A stretch of DNA of 64,000 nt. It comes from Collinsella sp. Lineage in GTDB: Bacteria > Actinomycetota > Coriobacteriia > Coriobacteriales > Coriobacteriaceae. The notes under the pieces are model-generated. The model did not search any database. It was given only the letters and a program-made list of their open reading frames with translations, and was not told the origin of the DNA. The position numbers and the translations under genes are program-made. The DNA lies in contig DXLP01000004.1 in assembly GCA_019414645.1 (NCBI GenBank), forward strand, positions 1 to 64,000, in the 5' to 3' direction. Position 1 is the first letter of the stretch. Each line of letters starts with the position of its first letter. Below are positions 1-9,588 of this stretch, piece after piece.

Positions 1-1
1 G

Positions 2-310
2 TACCGCCTCGCGGTGACATCGTTTTTATGTCAACCTTGGTCTAACAGAGCCTTTATTTTTGCGCATTCAAAGAAGGCGCTAACAGCAGAAGCTGTCAAA
101 GACGGCGCAAATGTTTCGCAGGCAACATACACCGGTTCAAATCTTCAGCATTGGAAGCTATTAAAACATAATAACGGATTCACCGTACAACTAGCTGGAT
201 CAAATGAATACTTAAACGTAAGACTTGCAACGGCGAGAGATGGAGCAAATGTTCAAACTTGGTCAAACGGCGGATCAATGGAGACGCTATTTATATTTGA
301 AATGAGATAG
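2..310 (+). CDS. Ricin-type beta-trefoil lectin domain, C-terminal end (partial)
   Basis: The reading frame is open from the window edge, so only the last ~100 residues of a larger protein are visible. Two spaced repeats begin with DGANV (DGANVSQATY and DGANVQTW) and the first continues to a QHW triplet. This is the DGANVQ...QxW pattern of ricin-B/beta-trefoil carbohydrate-binding domains; in the last repeat the QxW position is replaced. Such domains usually sit at the end of secreted glycosidases or cell-wall proteins. The catalytic part, if any, lies outside the window. A GTG at 14 could be read as a start but the frame continues upstream, so this is treated as a truncated gene. The gene is AT-rich relative to the backbone. 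Confidence 0.6.
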   Translation, partial: YRLAVTSFLCQPWSNRAFIFAHSKKALTAEAVKDGANVSQATYTGSNLQHWKLLKHNNGFTVQLAGSNEYLNVRLATARDGANVQTWSNGGSMETLFIFEMR

Positions 311-355
311 TTATTTCATTATTACGAAACGCATTTTTAGAGTGATGCACACATG

Positions 356-392
356 ATATGACCCGCCGTGACGCAATCGTGGCGGGTCATAT
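356..392 (+). terminator. Hairpin after the lectin gene
   Basis: A 12-bp stem (356-367 with 381-392) encloses a 13-nt loop and lies 46 nt after the lectin stop codon. There is only a weak T-rich tail, so it is a probable but not classic terminator. Confidence 0.5.
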
Positions 393-612
393 TTCACCGA
401 TTCAGTAAGAACAAATTAAATCAATGTCAATAATTTTTTATCGTGCAAATTACATCATGGGACGCTCGCCCCATACATGCGGAATTAGCATTGAAAAGCT
501 AATTATAGAATATCCATTTTCTAACAATTATCCCTTGTTGGTCCTTTGATTGCCCAAAGGCCCAACAGGGGATTACGATTGAGCAATGAGACAAACTCGA
601 ATAAGAATGCAA
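393..612. other. Convergent intergenic region with one imperfect hairpin
   Basis: AT-rich spacer between the lectin gene (plus) and the polysaccharide operon end (minus). The only structure seen is a 13-bp imperfect hairpin, 536-548 pairing with 555-567, with no T-run on either side. It could end the minus-strand operon transcript. No gene is supported here. Confidence 0.35.
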
Positions 613-1842
613 CTATTTACTAAGAGCTTTCTTGAGTACGTTGATCGCTGACGCAGGCAAAACGGCCCGCAAGGCTTTCTTGGCATAAAATACAACGCCG
701 CGTTCACGTTTCTTGTAGAGTCGCACCACAGTACTCCAGCCGCCATTGGCATATGCGTCAACATACAGCCGCCTATCCTTGGGAAGAACGCTCGGATGAC
801 GTAGCTGATCGTTGCCCTTAGCGATGTCGTCAAATTCAACGGGGTACAAGTCCAGAGCGTTGCTTGATTCGATGAACTCCCTACCGCGGTCGTTATTCAC
901 CAGCAAGCAGGAAACACCCTTCATCTGATTAAACTTCTCGGCGTCCTTCAGAACGTCAGGCCTGTTTACACCGACACCCCAAAAGTCGCCGATGGTAAGG
1001 TCGCCGGCACGAAACCTGCCTGCATAGGGGCACTCATAGCAGCTGTTGCGAAGCGTCTTGAGGTTCAAGAACATGTCATAATAGAGAGATTTCGACGCAG
1101 GAATGGTGACCTCTCTTCCGTCCTCAAGAAGAAGAAGAAGAAGAGAGTGCCCCCAGCCCTCGCGCTTACACCTAAACCGGAAATCGACCACGGGAGACCC
1201 AAGCTGTTCGCCATAGTCCTCAACACAGTCCGCGAACATGCGACCGGAGGGGACACCGTGGCAGACAAGGTCAATAGTCGTCAGGCCCTCATAATCGCGC
1301 ACGAGGAAACCCCTGAGGCCAGCGACCTGGCAAGGCGTTCCGCAAAATAGGACACGCGTCCCCTCGCTCAGGTCCGTCCTGATGTCGGCGAAACAAGATC
1401 CGGCGTCACTCTGGACATATTTAGAGTTAAGAAGTGGGCGAAGCTCATCGACGCTCGACGCACGACGATGCCGCACCCGAAGCGAACCCCCCTCGCGCTC
1501 ATAGGCGGCGCCATATGCAACGCCGCCAGCAGAAATAAACTCACGCGCGACGGCGCCAAAAACACCACCGGAAGCGGACTCCGAAACATCGTCCCTACCG
1601 GCGGCGGCATAGAACGGCCCAACGGAATTAGAGCCTATCCCCCGGTTGAGACCGCAAGCCCTAGTGCACGCGCCGCAACCGATGCAGAGATCGCTGTCAA
1701 TCATAGGAAGAACAAACCCGTCCTTACCCTCGGACATGGCAATGGCGCCTTTCGGGCAAACGGCAGCACACGCCCCGCATCCGCAGCAATGCGTTGGCGA
1801 CTCAAATAGTGTGGGAACCTCGCCCCTTTTCACAGCAGACAT
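613..1842 (-). CDS. Coenzyme F420 hydrogenase/dehydrogenase beta-subunit family Fe-S protein
   Basis: A 409-residue protein with two N-terminal 4Fe-4S clusters (CCGCGACAAVCP and CIGCGACTRACG, about residues 19-63) followed by the FrhB-like N and C domains (CGTPCQVAGLR, about residue 165; CYECPYAGRFRAGDLTIGDFWG, about residue 265). Proteins of this family are often found in capsule/EPS clusters beside pyruvyl transferases; their substrate there is not established. It is the last gene of the minus-strand polysaccharide operon, 12 nt after the flippase stop. The start is supported by AGGGAG 8 nt upstream. A (CTT)n stretch encodes six consecutive leucines near residue 235; being trinucleotide it keeps the frame. 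Confidence 0.8.
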   Translation of the reverse strand: MSAVKRGEVPTLFESPTHCCGCGACAAVCPKGAIAMSEGKDGFVLPMIDSDLCIGCGACTRACGLNRGIGSNSVGPFYAAAGRDDVSESASGGVFGAVAREFISAGGVAYGAAYEREGGSLRVRHRRASSVDELRPLLNSKYVQSDAGSCFADIRTDLSEGTRVLFCGTPCQVAGLRGFLVRDYEGLTTIDLVCHGVPSGRMFADCVEDYGEQLGSPVVDFRFRCKREGWGHSLLLLLLEDGREVTIPASKSLYYDMFLNLKTLRNSCYECPYAGRFRAGDLTIGDFWGVGVNRPDVLKDAEKFNQMKGVSCLLVNNDRGREFIESSNALDLYPVEFDDIAKGNDQLRHPSVLPKDRRLYVDAYANGGWSTVVRLYKKRERGVVFYAKKALRAVLPASAINVLKKALSK

Positions 1843-1854
1843 GCAGATATCTCC

Positions 1855-3258
1855 CTATTTGCAAGCCGAAAGTAGCTTACGCAGAATATCGGCGTTCATA
1901 TAGACGGAAAAAGCCAGCGCAATTGCAAGGCATGCAATGGTGCTCAGAATGCCCGCGCCGTAGGCCGACAGATAATAGAAAACGAACACGCCCAGAACTG
2001 ATGCCAAGATCAAAGCCTGCTCGCCTCGATCTTCGGCAAGCTTTGTAAACTTGGCGACTTTAATCCTACGGTACTCATTGACCACAACCATCGCCAAAAG
2101 CGTAGCAACCGATGCGCCATAAAGGCCAAAGTGCGGAATCATCACGATGCACAGCACCGCGCAGAGGATAGCGGATACGACTGTGGTGGTTCCCATAATC
2201 CCGGTCTCCTTGTGTGCAGTGAAAATACCGCCGTAGAAGCCGGAAATATTGCTAAAGTACGTTGCCAGAAGCAAGATTGGGACATAGAGCAGGCCCTCTC
2301 CGAAAGACCCCTTAATCAGCACGCCGTAGACAACAGGCATGAGTGCCGACATGAGTAGCACGACGCTCATCATGAAACGTCGCAAAGCTCGGTACACAGA
2401 ATTATAGAAAGCCGACTCGTCCTCATCGGAGATAAGGGCTCGAGCCGAGCTCTCCTTCCACGATTGATAGAAAAAGCCATATACCTGGTCCATGACACCG
2501 GGGAACTTGTACGACACGGCATACACACCGGCGGCGGAGGCCCCGAGCGTGTTCATGATAATGAGCCTGTCCAGCAGGTTATTGATAGTCCAGGAAACCT
2601 TGTTGGGGATGAGCGGAAATGAATACCGTAGAAGGTCGCGAGCGTAGGAAATGGAGAAGGTCGACGGATCGATATAGCGCCAGAGCTTCCGCATGACCAT
2701 GAACACGAGGGCAACACCGCCCTGAGCAATGACCGTAGCAGAGAGCATGCCAACCACCCCCCAACGAAGAATGGCGATGAAGAGAACGTTGAGCAAGATG
2801 GTAAGGGCACTCGCGGTGAAGTTCATAACGGAGTAACCCACGGTATCCCCGAAACCACGTAAGACAGCAGAAGCCATCTGCAGAAGCGCACCGGCAACAA
2901 CAAGCCCCACAACCCAGCCAGCATTTTCGGGCTTAAAGAGCAGCCATACCAGAATCGCCAAGACCGTAAAGGATACACATCCGGCAAGAAGAACAACGCA
3001 TGACGCCGTCACAGCTTTAGCCCGACCCTCGTCTGTACGACAGTCGATGAGAAATCGAAACAGCGCTTCGTCCATAAGCAGGGAAACGGCAGGGACGCAA
3101 AATAGGGCAATCGTGTTGATGTAGTCAACGGTGCCGTAATCTGCCGTGGAGAGGACGGAGGTATATAGAGGCAGAAGAAGAAACTGCACAAGCTTCGTCG
3201 CCATGCCGCCGACGGCAATAATTCCCGTATTTTTAATAAGTCGGCGTGTCTCCCCCAT
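1855..3258 (-). CDS. Oligosaccharide flippase (Wzx-like, MATE/MVF superfamily)
   Basis: A ~467-residue polytopic membrane protein with about 12-14 hydrophobic segments and the typical N-terminus of the polysaccharide biosynthesis (PST) exporter family (GETRRLIKNTGIIAVGGMAT). By family it would flip undecaprenyl-linked repeat units across the membrane. I chose the start at 3258 because it forms a TAATG overlap with the stop of the upstream pyruvyl transferase and has AAAGG 10 nt upstream; a longer start at 3288 would overlap that gene by 31 nt. It sits between pyruvyl transferase and the F420-like protein, in one co-transcribed unit. Confidence 0.85.
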   Translation of the reverse strand: MGETRRLIKNTGIIAVGGMATKLVQFLLLPLYTSVLSTADYGTVDYINTIALFCVPAVSLLMDEALFRFLIDCRTDEGRAKAVTASCVVLLAGCVSFTVLAILVWLLFKPENAGWVVGLVVAGALLQMASAVLRGFGDTVGYSVMNFTASALTILLNVLFIAILRWGVVGMLSATVIAQGGVALVFMVMRKLWRYIDPSTFSISYARDLLRYSFPLIPNKVSWTINNLLDRLIIMNTLGASAAGVYAVSYKFPGVMDQVYGFFYQSWKESSARALISDEDESAFYNSVYRALRRFMMSVVLLMSALMPVVYGVLIKGSFGEGLLYVPILLLATYFSNISGFYGGIFTAHKETGIMGTTTVVSAILCAVLCIVMIPHFGLYGASVATLLAMVVVNEYRRIKVAKFTKLAEDRGEQALILASVLGVFVFYYLSAYGAGILSTIACLAIALAFSVYMNADILRKLLSACK

Positions 3259-4334
3259 TACGAAAGTGCCTTTCTCAGATATTGCCAAGAATGCTCCCGA
3301 AGGCCGCCAAGGGCCAAATCTACCTTGCCCCAGTCAACCGGAGCAATGCCATCGGCGCAAACCAAGGAGACGCAGCGCTCGCTGATCCCCAGGTTATACA
3401 GCAAATCCCTCATGCGCGCACCGCTTTTGTCAGTAGCGAAGACTCTGAAGGGCTTATGGAAAAGCACCGAAAACACAGTCGCATGAAAAGAGTTGGTCAG
3501 TACGAGTGAGGCATGAGCAATAAGCGAGATGAATTCGCGCGGCCCGATCCCGAATAGGTTGATCGAGTTAGGAATGGGTAGGTCCCTATCCGAAACATAC
3601 GCGAATCGCACTCCCGAATCGAGCGCCATTCGACAGGCACTTTCGATAAGCTCAGAACAGTCACGCAGTAGATAAAGAAAAGCGTACTCTCCGTCAACGA
3701 CTGCTTTAACGCTCATGTCCGCATAATCCGAAACACCAAGCAACAGCGTGGGGTCTAAAACAACATCTATGGGTTTATCCACTAGCGGCTGAAATAAAGG
3801 AAGCGTTTCCTCCTCACGAACGGAAAGATAATCGAATTTGGACAGAAGAGACGCAACTTTTTCTTGATCGAAATTCTCGGGCTTGAAAGACGTGTGGGCG
3901 AGGCTAGGAGCATAGGCGATACGCCGTTTATCTCCCGCAAAAGAGAGAAAGAAGGGCTCGACCACACCGCGAGTACAATCGAGATTCCAAATCTGATCAC
4001 TACCGCAAATAAAGCAATCGAACTCAGCGGCTAATTCGGCCAAAGCACCTTCTTCATTAGATGAATAAGCCTTATCAGTTAGGGAGAAATAGTCATTTGC
4101 GAAAGAGTTAAACGCAGACCACCTAGAGTGAAAAGATTTCCAGTGAGTTAGCGTTCTCAATAGCTTTCTCGGATGACGAACCTGAATTAAGCTGTATTGT
4201 TCGTAGTCTAATGCTCTGTAATTTATTATTCTGACTTTATGACCTTCATTTACAAGGGCAGTCCTCAAAGCATAAGCCTGAAGCGCTGATCCGAAATTCA
4301 ACGCGCCATGGAAAGTAATAATACCGATATTCAT
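3258..4334 (-). CDS. Polysaccharide pyruvyl transferase family protein
   Basis: The 358-residue protein starts MNIGIITFHGALNFGSALQAYALR, diagnostic of the CsaB/WcaK-like pyruvyl transferase family, and has the ICGSDQIWN motif near residue 110 and LTNSFHATVFS near residue 285. Family members add pyruvate ketals to surface polysaccharide sugars, giving negative charge. It lies between a glycosyltransferase (46-nt gap upstream) and the flippase (TAATG coupling downstream). The acceptor sugar cannot be told from sequence. Confidence 0.82.
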   Translation of the reverse strand: MNIGIITFHGALNFGSALQAYALRTALVNEGHKVRIINYRALDYEQYSLIQVRHPRKLLRTLTHWKSFHSRWSAFNSFANDYFSLTDKAYSSNEEGALAELAAEFDCFICGSDQIWNLDCTRGVVEPFFLSFAGDKRRIAYAPSLAHTSFKPENFDQEKVASLLSKFDYLSVREEETLPLFQPLVDKPIDVVLDPTLLLGVSDYADMSVKAVVDGEYAFLYLLRDCSELIESACRMALDSGVRFAYVSDRDLPIPNSINLFGIGPREFISLIAHASLVLTNSFHATVFSVLFHKPFRVFATDKSGARMRDLLYNLGISERCVSLVCADGIAPVDWGKVDLALGGLREHSWQYLRKALS

Positions 4335-4380
4335 CTTCCAACCGTTCTTTAATTACTTCCTCGCTCTTGGTTAACGAGGT

Positions 4381-5367
4381 TTAATTATTTTTCATTAAAA
4401 CAGAGGAGCCTAGACTGACTTTCTTGAACTTGCCAGTAAGACAGGCAAGCAAATTAAAAATCACAGGGAAATAAACTGCTAGATAATACTTAACCTTAAG
4501 GCCTGCCTTGAGTAACTTGGCATAATGTCTATAACTAACTAGACGTTTTCTCACGATGCGATAGCCATCATCGTCATAAACGCCATGACGAGCAAGCAGC
4601 GAGAGAACACCCAGGGAATGACTGGCAAATAGTTCAAACGCCGGCATAACACGCCCCATAGATTCTTCGTTGTCTAGTATGGCGGCATTAACTGCCGTCG
4701 CTTCTACGTATTTTGACACAGCTGCAGAGTTGACAGCTGAATCCGAGCGAGTAATCAAATACCGATATAAAGGCTTATCAATAACAGCAATATCTCCAGC
4801 CGCGATCCACCAGAGTCTATATAAGAAATCCCTATCTTCAAGCAAAGATAACGACGTATCAAACCTCGTCGAACCAATCACGTCTCTCCTAATTACATGA
4901 GCATAGGGATAAAGAAGGTCGCCACATTGCAATGGACCAAGAGACTTATCTTTGCTTACGACGGGTGCTGGAATTTGACCAAGAACGTTACCGCTCTCGT
5001 CAACTTGATCAACAGGGAAAACAAGCATACTGGCACGCGTTGAAGCAATGCAGTTTACTAACAATCGTACTGAATCGGATAAAACCGTATCATCGCTGTC
5101 GCAGAACCAAATATATTCGCCGTGAGATAATTCAATGCCAGCATTTCGCGCAGCCGAAACACCGGAGTTCTTCTGATGAAGGGCTATAACTCTCTCATCT
5201 GCCGATGCATAGTCATCGCAAACGGCAGCAGAGCCGTCAGTCGATCCATCATCGATTAAAATCAACTCAAAAATGGTGCTATTCTGCTCAAGGATAGAGT
5301 CTATGCATTTCGGCAAATACTCTTTTGTATTGTAAACGGGGACAATAATAGAAATTAGAGGCATCAT
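4381..5367 (-). CDS. Family 2 glycosyltransferase
   Basis: A 328-residue GT2 (GT-A fold) enzyme: N-terminal ISIIVPVYNTKEYLPKCIDSIL, LIDDGSTDGS around residue 40, and the metal-binding DSDD near residue 93 within GEYIWFCDSDD. It is expected to add one sugar of the repeat unit from a nucleotide sugar at the cytoplasmic face. The stop TAA of the preceding GT2 overlaps the ATG (TAATG), with GGAGG 10 nt upstream. The gene is AT-rich. Donor and acceptor are unknown. Confidence 0.85.
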   Translation of the reverse strand: MMPLISIIVPVYNTKEYLPKCIDSILEQNSTIFELILIDDGSTDGSAAVCDDYASADERVIALHQKNSGVSAARNAGIELSHGEYIWFCDSDDTVLSDSVRLLVNCIASTRASMLVFPVDQVDESGNVLGQIPAPVVSKDKSLGPLQCGDLLYPYAHVIRRDVIGSTRFDTSLSLLEDRDFLYRLWWIAAGDIAVIDKPLYRYLITRSDSAVNSAAVSKYVEATAVNAAILDNEESMGRVMPAFELFASHSLGVLSLLARHGVYDDDGYRIVRKRLVSYRHYAKLLKAGLKVKYYLAVYFPVIFNLLACLTGKFKKVSLGSSVLMKNN

Positions 5368-6359
5368 TACTTTAAAACCTCCACCAAATGAACGACGAAG
5401 CTAGCCAAACTTCTCCAGTTATGCTCCAGAGCGATGGCTAACAAACGATTATCAAATCTCAGTCTCTCCCTACGAGCGCGTGAAAAAACATATTCTTGTG
5501 ACATGGCCGCAGATATTGATGAGAAATTGGCCTCTTTTTCACGATCATCCGAGTCAGAAAGCTCACTAAGCTTCAGAACATAGAAATACTGATTCGTTTC
5601 ACCCAAAATAGCCATGGAACGACAAGCATCGCCCCATCTAGCGGCATACTCAGCAAGCCTACGATTGACCTGTACAATATCCTCTAGCTGAGAAGACTTG
5701 TAACATGCTGTACTTGCGGATTCATTAGGACGATAGTAGTAGAGAACGTCGTCGAGCTGAGCAAGAGAGGCGCAGGAATCGACAATCGGGAGCAACTGAA
5801 GTAAATCCTCGCCGTGCATAAGGCCTTTATACGCCCCATATGTTGCATCAAGATCTATGCAGCTAAGTCGAATGGCTTTGCCACACAGATTATTAAAGCG
5901 ACCCTTGCAGACAAATTCCTTTACCAGTTCAAACTGAGCCCCATTGTATAAACCCTCAGGCAATTTATCACGGTTAAACCCATTGCCACTAAAATCCTTC
6001 TCACGGCTAAACAAAAAGGAAACAATGTCAGCATCGGTTTTTTTGATGGCTTTATCTAAAATTTCAAGTGCATCATAACGAAGGCAGTCGTCCGCATCAA
6101 GAAAAACAACGTATTCACCTTTAGCATGTAGAAGCCCTCTTCGTCTTGCAAGAAGAAGACCCTGATTTTCTCCGGTCAGAACAGTGGCGTTATTTGCTCT
6201 CAAAGCGAAGTCTTCAACAAGCGATAGCGTCGAATCAGTCGACCCATCATCTATAAGGATAACCTCATAATTATCAAAAGACTGAAGGGACACAGAAGAA
6301 AGGCATTCGCTAAGGTAACGCTCGGCATTATATGCAGGAATGATAATAGAAAAACGCAT
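5367..6359 (-). CDS. Family 2 glycosyltransferase
   Basis: A 330-residue GT2 enzyme beginning MRFSIIIPAYNAERYLSECL, with LIDDGSTDSTLSL and the DADD metal site (VVFLDADDCLRYD, about residue 92). The C-terminal third is family-typical but poorly conserved. Its ATG overlaps the stop of the polymerase gene as TAATG and its stop overlaps the next gene, so translation appears coupled along the operon. Sugar specificity is not predictable. Confidence 0.85.
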   Translation of the reverse strand: MRFSIIIPAYNAERYLSECLSSVSLQSFDNYEVILIDDGSTDSTLSLVEDFALRANNATVLTGENQGLLLARRRGLLHAKGEYVVFLDADDCLRYDALEILDKAIKKTDADIVSFLFSREKDFSGNGFNRDKLPEGLYNGAQFELVKEFVCKGRFNNLCGKAIRLSCIDLDATYGAYKGLMHGEDLLQLLPIVDSCASLAQLDDVLYYYRPNESASTACYKSSQLEDIVQVNRRLAEYAARWGDACRSMAILGETNQYFYVLKLSELSDSDDREKEANFSSISAAMSQEYVFSRARRERLRFDNRLLAIALEHNWRSLASFVVHLVEVLK

Positions 6360-7471
6360 TAGTTAATTCCCAATAAGATTGAGGTGTATGGATATACTTC
6401 GTTACCGCCGTTGATCACAATCGTTTGAATAAAGTAAGCAATAAGTAAACAAATCAGAAGTAATGCGCTGAAAGGAATATTCCCTTCGTCTTCTTTTGCA
6501 AGCTCTGATCCAAAAAGCGGAAAGAACGAAATTAGATAATAAGAGAAACGCATAAGGCTATCAGCAATAATATTCAGCTGCATCGCCAAGACGCCAACAA
6601 TCGAAATAATTGCAAATATAGATTCAAAACCGACCGACATCGCCTTATTCAAGCGTGATCTCCGATTAAATAAATATATCAAAATAGTTCCACAAAGTAA
6701 CACCAATGAGGAGTAGTTAAGCCTCGTGCCAGAAGCATTGACCTGATAAGAGTAAGAGTCTTTGAGACTCGAGAAAAGCATAATCAAGCGATTTCCAAAG
6801 ACAAACGCGGAACCAAAAATTAATGCCACAGCTAAAAAAACAGCGAACCCCTGAGCTTTTCCAAAGAAGGCAGCCTTACCACCAATCGAACGAACTGATT
6901 GAACAGCTGGCCAATAAAATAGTGCAACAACTGCAGTTTGATGAAACAGAATTGCAGATGCCATCACAACCGAAAGAAATATCAAAGGCTTCCTTTTTTC
7001 AATAAATATAAATGCCGGAACGCAAAGCGCCACGGCAATCATTTGCTTCATAGCGTTAAGTGAAATTGGAAACAGCAGAAGCATATATACGGCAACAGCA
7101 GCCCAAGAGGAATCCGGATACATTTTTTTTGCAAAGCAACATATCGGAAAAACGGTAAACGCTTGGATTAATCCTAAATAAATCTCAAATGTTCCCAACT
7201 TGGCAATAATCCAACTGAGCAAATTAAAGCCAAATGCCGAAAGCGACGAATATTCAGCCAAGAATAATCCCAGACTAGCATTCTTGGCGCTATAAAATGT
7301 CCAATAGGCATAGGTCATTACATCGGTTCCAACGGATGTATCTCGAACTGCCGCAAATAAGCAGGGAACAAGCAATGCGGCGACAAATAAACCAATTGAA
7401 AGGCAACCGCGTGAACGATCTGATAGAAAGGCTAGTATTACCGGTAATCCTAAAATAGCGAAGTAAATCAT
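6359..7471 (-). CDS. EpsG/Wzy-like polysaccharide polymerase
   Basis: A ~370-residue hydrophobic protein with about ten membrane segments and the EpsG-like pattern (DTSVGTDVMTYAYWTFY near residue 48, then FHQTAVVALFYWP near residue 175). By family and by its place among glycosyltransferases next to a Wzx flippase it is the likely polymerase that joins repeat units outside the membrane. I chose the start at 7471, which makes an ATGA overlap with the stop of the upstream GT2; an in-frame ATG at 7534 would overlap that gene by 67 nt. The gene is the most AT-rich of the operon. Confidence 0.75.
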   Translation of the reverse strand: MIYFAILGLPVILAFLSDRSRGCLSIGLFVAALLVPCLFAAVRDTSVGTDVMTYAYWTFYSAKNASLGLFLAEYSSLSAFGFNLLSWIIAKLGTFEIYLGLIQAFTVFPICCFAKKMYPDSSWAAVAVYMLLLFPISLNAMKQMIAVALCVPAFIFIEKRKPLIFLSVVMASAILFHQTAVVALFYWPAVQSVRSIGGKAAFFGKAQGFAVFLAVALIFGSAFVFGNRLIMLFSSLKDSYSYQVNASGTRLNYSSLVLLCGTILIYLFNRRSRLNKAMSVGFESIFAIISIVGVLAMQLNIIADSLMRFSYYLISFFPLFGSELAKEDEGNIPFSALLLICLLIAYFIQTIVINGGNEVYPYTSILLGIN

Positions 7472-8481
7472 TGCATCAGTCCCACGAAACGGCAAATCGA
7501 GCAAAAGAACGTAAAGGGAATTCGTCCCAAGCATGAAATGGCTGCGGCAAAACGCTCGCGCTTACGAGCAAAGGGATCTAAAAGAACTGTGGTTCGATAT
7601 CTTTTGATTACATTCCACAGCTTTTCGGAGTCAACGGAATTTGTGTCAGCTTCACTTGTGGAAAAACAGTTATTAGCCTGCGCGAACACCATCCTGCAAA
7701 CAGAGAAACAACGAGAGGCCGCGGCTGCTTTTAAATCGGGATACCAATTGCTTATGTCTCGATACAACTGATCAACGATACTAAGTGCAGAATGTCCCTT
7801 AATATGCTTATATTCCTGTCGAATAATGCTATCGCCCCTCATGCGATATGCATATAACTCACGGCAATCAACAACTGCTACAGAATCGACCTTATGAATA
7901 ATTTTATAAATGCTGGCAAGATCCTCGTAATAAAGCCCTTTAGGGAAAGGATCTATGCCCAGTGGCGCCTTTGCGTAAAGGCGCCACTGGGCACCGGTGT
8001 CCAGCGCCTGATATAACATCAGACGCTGGACATCGGGCGAAGGCAGAGCCTTCGCAGGCGCCACGGGGCCAAGCGACTTAATCAACGAGCAAGCATCACC
8101 GTCATTGAACGATTTACCAAACGGAACAGCAGATATCTGACACCTCGTATCAAGACAGGCGTTTAGAAGGATCTCGATAAAAACGGGAGAAATGTAGTCG
8201 TCGCTGTCAACGAAGGAAATCCAATCCCCCCGAGCAATGCGCAGTCCCGCATTACGAGCGTCAGAAAGGCCACCGTTTTCCTTATGCAAAACGGTAGTTC
8301 GATCATCTTTCGTCGCAAGAACGTCACAAAGCTCGCCAGATCCATCAGTCGAGCCGTCATCGACGAGAATAATCTCGATGTTTTGATAGCTTTGACGGCA
8401 AATGCTATCAAAACACTCCTGCAAATAAGACTTAACGTTATATACCGGCACAATCACCGATACTAAGTTGCTGTTTGGCAT
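7468..8481 (-). CDS. Family 2 glycosyltransferase
   Basis: A 337-residue GT2 enzyme (SVIVPVYNVKSYLQECFDSI; LVDDGSTDGSGELCD; FVDSDDYISP near residue 92). It closely resembles EpsJ/WaaE-type transferases that extend lipid-linked oligosaccharides. The ATG directly follows the TAG stop of the GT4 gene, with AAGGA 5 nt upstream, and its TGA stop overlaps the polymerase start. The sugar added is unknown. Confidence 0.85.
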   Translation of the reverse strand: MPNSNLVSVIVPVYNVKSYLQECFDSICRQSYQNIEIILVDDGSTDGSGELCDVLATKDDRTTVLHKENGGLSDARNAGLRIARGDWISFVDSDDYISPVFIEILLNACLDTRCQISAVPFGKSFNDGDACSLIKSLGPVAPAKALPSPDVQRLMLYQALDTGAQWRLYAKAPLGIDPFPKGLYYEDLASIYKIIHKVDSVAVVDCRELYAYRMRGDSIIRQEYKHIKGHSALSIVDQLYRDISNWYPDLKAAAASRCFSVCRMVFAQANNCFSTSEADTNSVDSEKLWNVIKRYRTTVLLDPFARKRERFAAAISCLGRIPFTFFCSICRFVGLMQ

Positions 8482-9588
8482 CTAATTCCTTGAATAGAGA
8501 TCTAAGTATTTCTGAGTTAATCGTTTACCTTGCAAGTCAATGTTGTAATCAGCGAAAAGCCCGCATGAGATAGAAATTCGACTTTCATACGAGAATGGCG
8601 AGAGTGAATTGATCTCATTGGCCCACACAGTAGGATTGTCAATCGGCAGGAATTTGCACTCCCCCGTCACGTCCACTTCACGCGTAATCGCATCACTAAG
8701 CAGACACGGCAGACCAGACACCTGTGCCTCGACACCGACGAGGCACAGGCCTTCGTAAAGGCTTGGCAGAACGAACGCATCAAAAGCCTGGTACAAACGA
8801 TTGACATCATTTCTCTGCCCCAAAAACTTAACGTGCTCGGTAAGGCCGCGTTCGTCCACCAAAGCCTTTACGGAGGCCCCGGCTTCGCCGGTGCCGACAA
8901 GCAACAGAACAGCATCATCGCGGCGTTTTGCGACCTCAGTAAAAATGTCGATCAAAAACGCATGGTTCTTCTGAGCAGTAAAACGTCCCACATGCCCAAT
9001 GGCAAACTGGTTGCCAACGAGGCCCAGATCGGCTCGCGCTTGCGCGCGAGCCTCAGCATTGAAGCGGAAGCGGTCCAAATCAATTGCGTTGTATACGACC
9101 TCAAAGTGCGCGGCTTTACCAAAAAGCCATTCACCGGCGAATTGACTGCATGCAAATCGGTGTGTTGGATACCGATTCGATTGCGTTTTCAGCACGGCCT
9201 TCAGGGCATTCTTGGCATACTCCCCCTTACCACTCGTAGAATGGCTATGGGCGATACGCACGGGAACGCCCGCCTTCTTCGCGGCACGAAGTGGAAAGAC
9301 CGAAAGCGCGTTAATGTGACTGTGGACAATCTTCCAGCCCTCTTGTTTAAAGAGGCGCTGAAGCTCTCGCTGATATTCAACAACGTGCTGGTAGGGCGGA
9401 ATCTCAAAGACCCTGCCACCGAGCGATTCGATTTCTTCACGGGGAACAAGCGTCGAATCGGAATCAACAAGAAAGTCAAACTGCACTTTACCGCGATCGA
9501 TGTGGCGATAGTAATTCATAACGACAGCTTCGACGCCGCCGCCAACCATCTTGCCAACAACCTGAGCCACCCTAACCGGTTCAGTCAT
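8482..9588 (-). CDS. Family 4 glycosyltransferase (EpsF-like)
   Basis: A 368-residue GT-B enzyme. The N-terminal acceptor half contains GGVEAVVMNYYRHID near residue 17, typical of EpsF-like enzymes; the C-terminal half has HVGRFTAQKNHAFLI (about 205) and the E-x7-E nucleotide-sugar motif in PSLYEGLCLVGVEAQ (about 285). It probably adds the second sugar after the initiating transferase, whose TAA stop is immediately followed by this ATG (GGAGG 10 nt upstream). GC content is still near that of the backbone here and drops in the genes downstream. Confidence 0.85.
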   Translation of the reverse strand: MTEPVRVAQVVGKMVGGGVEAVVMNYYRHIDRGKVQFDFLVDSDSTLVPREEIESLGGRVFEIPPYQHVVEYQRELQRLFKQEGWKIVHSHINALSVFPLRAAKKAGVPVRIAHSHSTSGKGEYAKNALKAVLKTQSNRYPTHRFACSQFAGEWLFGKAAHFEVVYNAIDLDRFRFNAEARAQARADLGLVGNQFAIGHVGRFTAQKNHAFLIDIFTEVAKRRDDAVLLLVGTGEAGASVKALVDERGLTEHVKFLGQRNDVNRLYQAFDAFVLPSLYEGLCLVGVEAQVSGLPCLLSDAITREVDVTGECKFLPIDNPTVWANEINSLSPFSYESRISISCGLFADYNIDLQGKRLTQKYLDLYSRN

